Source of the DNA: an uncultured Clostridia bacterium
GTDB lineage: Bacteria; Bacillota; Clostridia; Lachnospirales; Lachnospiraceae
Length of the DNA: 64,000 bases
Assembly (NCBI GenBank): GCA_947174885.1
Contig: CAMWKO010000003.1
Location: 1 to 64,000, forward strand
Direction of reading: 5' to 3'
The notes beneath the pieces are model-generated. The model did not search any database, had not been told where the DNA came from, and worked only from the letters and a program-made list of their open reading frames with translations. Shown piece after piece: positions 60,858 through 64,000 of the stretch; within the stretch, counting starts at the first letter, position 1, and each line of letters starts with the position of its first letter. A program made the position numbers and the translations under genes.

Positions 60858-60897
60858 AACTAAATATTACTTATTCTAACATAAGTAATATTTAGTT
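60858..60897. terminator. Bidirectional terminator at the end of the glycan operon
   Basis: AACTAAATATTACTTA (60858-60873), an 8-nt loop and TAAGTAATATTTAGTT (60882-60897). It separates the operon from the convergent TPR glycosyltransferase. Confidence 0.65.
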
Positions 60898-61946
60898 TAT
60901 ATATTTAGTCTTTTAATTCCTTCAATAGCCTTTCCATAATTGCCACATTCAAGGTAGAGTGTTTTGGCATCCTCCGGATATCCCAGACATTCATAAATAA
61001 CGCCGGCATTGTAAAGTGCCAGATATGAATTTGTACCTGCGACATTACAATCAGTAAGAGAAGTAGCTGAAAGGAAATGGTCAACTGCTTCGGCAAATAA
61101 TTCATTTTGCATATAGACAAGACCTAACATAAATATAAAGTCAGCATTATCCTTATAAAAAGATTTGCAGTCAATCAGAGAAAGTGCTTTTTTTGCCTGA
61201 TTGGAGTTTATAAGTGAATATCCATAAGTAATAATCATATCCCTTATATATTCTGACTTGTAATCAAAGGGCAGAGGCAGTATTTTTTCAAAGGATTTAG
61301 TAGCATTTTCATAATCCTCTTTATAATAAAAGGATTTACCAAGCTGATATAAAAGATATGTATCAGAAGGTGAATCCTTAAGCATATCCTTAAGAATTGA
61401 AATATTTCTATCAGCTTTTTTCTCTCTGGCAGTTAAATCGCCGACATATCCTGTATGATTAATATGTAGCGGTGCTTCAAAAAATACAGGATTGGAGTTA
61501 TCAAAGGCTACCAGCTGTTCATGTATTTTACCGTTATATTCATAGTATTTTCGATTGAAAAGACGACCTATAAGTTCATCAAAAATCATTTCATTTCCCA
61601 TTGAGGTATAGTAATTGCGTCTATGAATACGTCCGATACTGCGGGGATTATTAATGATTGATTGCTCCAGTCGTGAATAATCTAATTCAGTAATAAATTC
61701 ATCAGTATCCAAAACCAGAATATTATCATTGGTAGCCTTGGATATAGAAAAATTTCTGGCTTGGGCAAAGTCATTACACCATGGAAAGTCATATACATTT
61801 TTTGTGTAGGAGCTTGCAACAGCTTTACTGTTGTCATCAGAGCCGGTGTCAACGACTACAATTTCAAAATTGTATGAAGAAAGCAATGATAGACATTTTT
61901 TAAGATTTTCACTTTCATTTTTAGTAATAATACATACTGAAATCAT
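60897..61946 (-). CDS. Family 2 glycosyltransferase with TPR-like C-terminus
   Basis: A protein of 349 residues. The GT-A domain covers about 1-200: MISVCIITKNESENLKKCLS, VVDTGSDDNS, CNDFAQARNFSISKA and LDTDEF as the metal site. The rest is helical with TPR-like repeats (YLLYQLGKSFYYKEDYENATKSF, IFMLGLVYMQNELFAEAVDHF, LALYNAGVIYECLGYPEDA). This plan is shared with SunS-like and flagellin- or peptide-glycosylating enzymes, so it may act on protein. It is convergent with the glycan operon and outside it. Confidence 0.88.
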   Translation of the reverse strand: MISVCIITKNESENLKKCLSLLSSYNFEIVVVDTGSDDNSKAVASSYTKNVYDFPWCNDFAQARNFSISKATNDNILVLDTDEFITELDYSRLEQSIINNPRSIGRIHRRNYYTSMGNEMIFDELIGRLFNRKYYEYNGKIHEQLVAFDNSNPVFFEAPLHINHTGYVGDLTAREKKADRNISILKDMLKDSPSDTYLLYQLGKSFYYKEDYENATKSFEKILPLPFDYKSEYIRDMIITYGYSLINSNQAKKALSLIDCKSFYKDNADFIFMLGLVYMQNELFAEAVDHFLSATSLTDCNVAGTNSYLALYNAGVIYECLGYPEDAKTLYLECGNYGKAIEGIKRLNI

Positions 61947-62056
61947 CTTATACCTCTATATGGTTTAATATTTACTTAATACAGCTTTTGTAACATAGAA
62001 TAACTAAAATTATTATACATTGTAATAAAGAGTTTGAAAAGCAAATATTATTTTAG

Positions 62057-62232
62057 AGTTTTCGTATTTTTTATTTTATCTTCAAAAAGCTTACATCATC
62101 ATAATGATGTAAGCATCTTGAACAAAAAGTTTCAGATGAAAGTTCACTTTCATCTGAAATTTTTTGTTCAAGGTGTCTATGTTGCCTTTGGCAACAAGAC
62201 TTTTTGAAACTAAAATAAAAAATACAAAAGCT
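62057..62232 (+). repeat. Intergenic cloverleaf repeat, copy 5 (forward)
   Basis: Same order as copies 1 and 2. The central stem reads CATCTTGAACAAAAAGTTTC on the left and GAAATTTTTTGTTCAAGGTG on the right. All 30 positions pair, two of them as G-U. The GAAC/GTTC and TTTC/GAAA variants are paired changes relative to the other copies. The outer termini are more diverged (AGTTTTCGTA/ATACAAAAGCT). Confidence 0.87.
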
Positions 62233-62247
62233 CTATTTGGCAATGGA

Positions 62248-62276
62248 TTGACTAAAGATGAGATAAATTATATAAT
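62248..62276 (+). promoter_or_regulatory. Sigma-A promoter of the HD-GYP gene
   Basis: TTGACT (62248-62253), a 17-nt spacer and TATAAT (62271-62276). It begins 15 bp after repeat copy 5. Confidence 0.8.
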
Positions 62277-62329
62277 ATAATCAAAATTATTAATATTATC
62301 AATATTAGAGCGTGAAATTAGGTGATAAT

Positions 62330-63445
62330 ATGAAAAGAGTACTGACTATAAAAGCAAAAGCAGGTCAGGTAACAGCTAAGGATGTCTATACTGATAATGG
62401 ACAACTGGTCATAAAGCAAGGTACAGTACTGGATAAGGAAATTATAGATAGATTAAAATATTATGCGATTTTCGACTTTTTTATCAAGGATGAGGATTTG
62501 GTTTCTTATGAGCAGGATGATTTAGAGAGAATGATTTTTGCCGAGCAGAGAGAAGAGAATCCGGAAGAAGATGATGCATATTACAATCGGCTTCATCAGA
62601 CCAAGAGGTTTAAAGAGTTTGAAAATATGTTTCATGAGTCTGTACAAAAGGTACAGGCTTATATCAATGATATAGTGTTGAAAAATTGTCCCATAAATGT
62701 GGACGAAATGTTAAATGATGTGAGAAAAATTACTAGCGAATTCCAACCAAATGTAAGTGTATTTGATATGATACATTGCATAGAAGGATATGACGATATG
62801 ACATATGTTCATTCCGTAAATGTGGCACTTATCTCAAGAATTATTGCAATGTGGATGAATCTTAGTAAAGAAGATGTAGATGCAATTACACTGGGAGGTC
62901 TGCTACACGATATTGGAAAGGTAATGATTCCAAATGAGATTATTACAAAGCCTGCCAGGCTTACTGTTACAGAGTATGCTATAGTGCAGACACATCCTAT
63001 ACATGGATTTAATATTTTACGGAATCAAAGAATTGATGAAAGAGTAAAGCAATGTGCATTACAGCATCATGAAAGGTGTGATGGAAAGGGGTATCCATAT
63101 AATAAGACATATAAGGAAATTGAGCCTTTAGCAAGGATTGTGTCTATTGCAGATGTATATGATGCCATGACGTCAAATCGTGTATACAGGGCTGGTATGT
63201 GCCCGTTTGATGTTATAGAATTGTTTGAGGGCAATATAGATGCTTATGACCCTGAGGTTTTATTAACAGTACTTGAAAAGATTGCAAACTCATACATAAA
63301 TAATAAAGTAGTGTTAAGTGATGATACAGAGGGGAAAATCATAATGATAAATAAAAATAAGCTTAGCAGACCGGTAGTCCGTGTGGGTTTGGATTATATT
63401 GACTTATCAAAGCTAAAGGATATAAAAATAGTTTCGTTAAAGTAG
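62330..63445 (+). CDS. HD-GYP domain protein, probable cyclic-di-GMP phosphodiesterase
   Basis: A 371-residue protein without membrane segments. The N-terminal 120 residues (MKRVLTIKAKAGQVTAKDVY...) resemble the DUF3391-like region before HD-GYP domains. The catalytic part has HSVNVALISRIIAMW, LLHDIGKVMIPNEI with the HD pair, HPIHGF and the GYP motif HHERCDGKGYP, then ADVYDAMTSNRVYRAG. HD-GYP proteins hydrolyse cyclic di-GMP and thereby favour motility, which fits a flagellated cell. The frame opens with GTG at 62312. I chose ATG 62330 with AGGTGAT upstream. Its promoter is near consensus. Confidence 0.92.
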   Translation: MKRVLTIKAKAGQVTAKDVYTDNGQLVIKQGTVLDKEIIDRLKYYAIFDFFIKDEDLVSYEQDDLERMIFAEQREENPEEDDAYYNRLHQTKRFKEFENMFHESVQKVQAYINDIVLKNCPINVDEMLNDVRKITSEFQPNVSVFDMIHCIEGYDDMTYVHSVNVALISRIIAMWMNLSKEDVDAITLGGLLHDIGKVMIPNEIITKPARLTVTEYAIVQTHPIHGFNILRNQRIDERVKQCALQHHERCDGKGYPYNKTYKEIEPLARIVSIADVYDAMTSNRVYRAGMCPFDVIELFEGNIDAYDPEVLLTVLEKIANSYINNKVVLSDDTEGKIIMINKNKLSRPVVRVGLDYIDLSKLKDIKIVSLK

Positions 63446-63474
63446 TAGGTTTCAAATTACTCATATATTCCTAT

Positions 63475-63512
63475 ACAGCCTATATTTGGATTTTAACTCC
63501 AATATAGGCTGT
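63475..63512. terminator. Bidirectional terminator between HD-GYP and CYTH genes
   Basis: ACAGCCTATATTTGGA (63475-63490) pairs with TCCAATATAGGCTGT (63498-63512), with one bulged T. It lies between convergent genes. Confidence 0.75.
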
Positions 63513-63522
63513 TGTTTATACA

Positions 63523-63978
63523 TTATCTTAACGCCATATTGCTGTTGTGATATTTTTTGTCCATTGTAACATCTTCCATGAGCCATGACGGTGGCATAAA
63601 GCCGGAGGCATCCTCTTCATTTTCAAATTCTACTTCAGCCAGATATAATCCCTCGTAATCACCAAAGAATACATCCAGTTCAATTGTGTAGCTGTTGTAG
63701 CTTATAAGGTATCTTTTTTTGCTTATAATTCTGCCGTCTGTTTTTGGAAGAAGGTGGTCGTAGCTTTCTTTGTTTAGGGGAAGATTATATTCTGTTCTTT
63801 TCATCATACCGGAGCCTTTGTAGGTCAGATAATAGTCGTCATTGGAACGTCTTATACGCACCACGGGATTAGTATTCAAATATGCCTGTTCAATAATTTG
63901 AAACGGATAGTCGTCAAGTTTAAATGGCAGGTTTTCCATATCTACAAGAAATTTTCTTTCAATTTCAACATTTTCCAT
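63523..63978 (-). CDS. CYTH-domain protein (triphosphate tunnel metalloenzyme)
   Basis: A 151-residue protein with the CYTH signature VEIERKFLVD near the N-terminus. It then has VVRIRRSNDDYYLTYKG, ISKKRYLI, YTIELDVFFGDYEGLYLAEVEFENEEDA and PSWLMEDVTMDKKYHN. The alternating charged residues line the tunnel that binds triphosphates and metal. Bacterial members act as inorganic triphosphatases or class IV adenylate cyclases. Its short length fits the simple YjbK/NE1496-like group, for which triphosphatase activity is the more common finding. AAGGAG precedes the ATG on the minus strand, near the window edge. Confidence 0.9.
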   Translation of the reverse strand: MENVEIERKFLVDMENLPFKLDDYPFQIIEQAYLNTNPVVRIRRSNDDYYLTYKGSGMMKRTEYNLPLNKESYDHLLPKTDGRIISKKRYLISYNSYTIELDVFFGDYEGLYLAEVEFENEEDASGFMPPSWLMEDVTMDKKYHNSNMALR

Positions 63979-64000
63979 AATTTAGCTCCTTCAATCTTTT

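Larger units (their letters stand above)
61947..62329. other. Divergent intergenic region with repeat copy 5
   Basis: This 383-bp stretch between the minus-strand glycosyltransferase and the HD-GYP gene holds repeat copy 5 (62057-62232) and a near-consensus sigma-A promoter (62248-62276). A possible -10 for the minus-strand gene lies at 62012-62017 (TATAAT on that strand) without a clear -35. Confidence 0.55.

Noticed and set aside
672-62232. Dispersed repeats as a CRISPR array
   Set aside because: The units are far apart, in both orientations, not separated by unique spacers, and no cas gene is near.

Overview
The window is AT-rich, densely packed DNA from a low-GC Gram-positive bacterium, most likely a motile member of the Lachnospiraceae (Roseburia, Agathobacter, Lachnospira or Butyrivibrio relatives). 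The grounds are the gene content and order. The block spoIIID-mbl-flhO-flhP and the block comFC-yvyF-flgM-flgN-flgK-flgL-fliW-csrA-flagellin follow the Bacillus/Clostridia plan. Ribosome binding sites are strong, and promoters are of the sigma-A and sigma-28 types. I cannot name the species. I saw no rRNA, tRNA, CRISPR array or intact insertion sequence.

Layout. 1-10 kb holds housekeeping and membrane genes: a PerR-like repressor (-), pyruvate kinase, a trigger-factor-like lipoprotein, a small unknown protein, a ClC-family transporter with a fluoride-type motif, a chemotaxis receptor (-), an OPT-family transporter and an orphan PqqD-like protein. 10.4-15.1 kb holds spoIIID, mbl, two flagellar rod genes, a rod-binding FlgJ-like protein and a small unknown gene. 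15.5-18.9 kb holds recD2, comFC (apparently with an AUA start) and yvyF. 19.1-30.6 kb is a late flagellar locus: flgM, flgN, two tandem flgK genes, flgL, fliW, csrA, flaG, fliD, fliS, a fliT-like gene and flagellin. Three sigma-28 promoters are readable there, and the flagellin leader carries a CsrA-type hairpin.

30.7-36.2 kb holds a large methyltransferase, two tandem CgeB-like glycosyltransferases and a divergent flagellin. These are probably linked to flagellin modification. 36.5-60.9 kb is one apparent 22-gene operon with a strong promoter at its head, tight spacing throughout and a terminator-like hairpin at its end. It encodes CDP-sugar synthesis (cytidylyltransferase, 4,6-dehydratase, two reductase-like SDRs), a split transketolase, an aldo/keto reductase and an aminotransferase. 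It also encodes UDP-galactopyranose mutase, glycosyltransferases, two radical SAM proteins and a large HAD protein. In its middle is a seven-gene cassette: phosphonopyruvate-decarboxylase-like, ATP-grasp, MmgE/PrpD, TIM-barrel-like, HpcH/HpaI lyase, and class I hydratase beta and alpha. I read this as the route to a glycan carrying an unusual branched sugar and an unusual acid substituent. The product cannot be told from sequence. The window ends with a TPR glycosyltransferase (-), an HD-GYP protein and a CYTH protein (-).

Five copies of an about 177-bp intergenic repeat (672-850, 3929-4107, 25575-25753, 36287-36465, 62057-62232), plus short derivatives, are scattered through the window. Each folds on paper into an outer stem and three hairpins, like a cloverleaf. 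The central stems differ between copies by paired compensatory changes, which suggests that the structure itself is maintained. The repeat family and the seven-gene cassette are the two best candidates for something not yet described.
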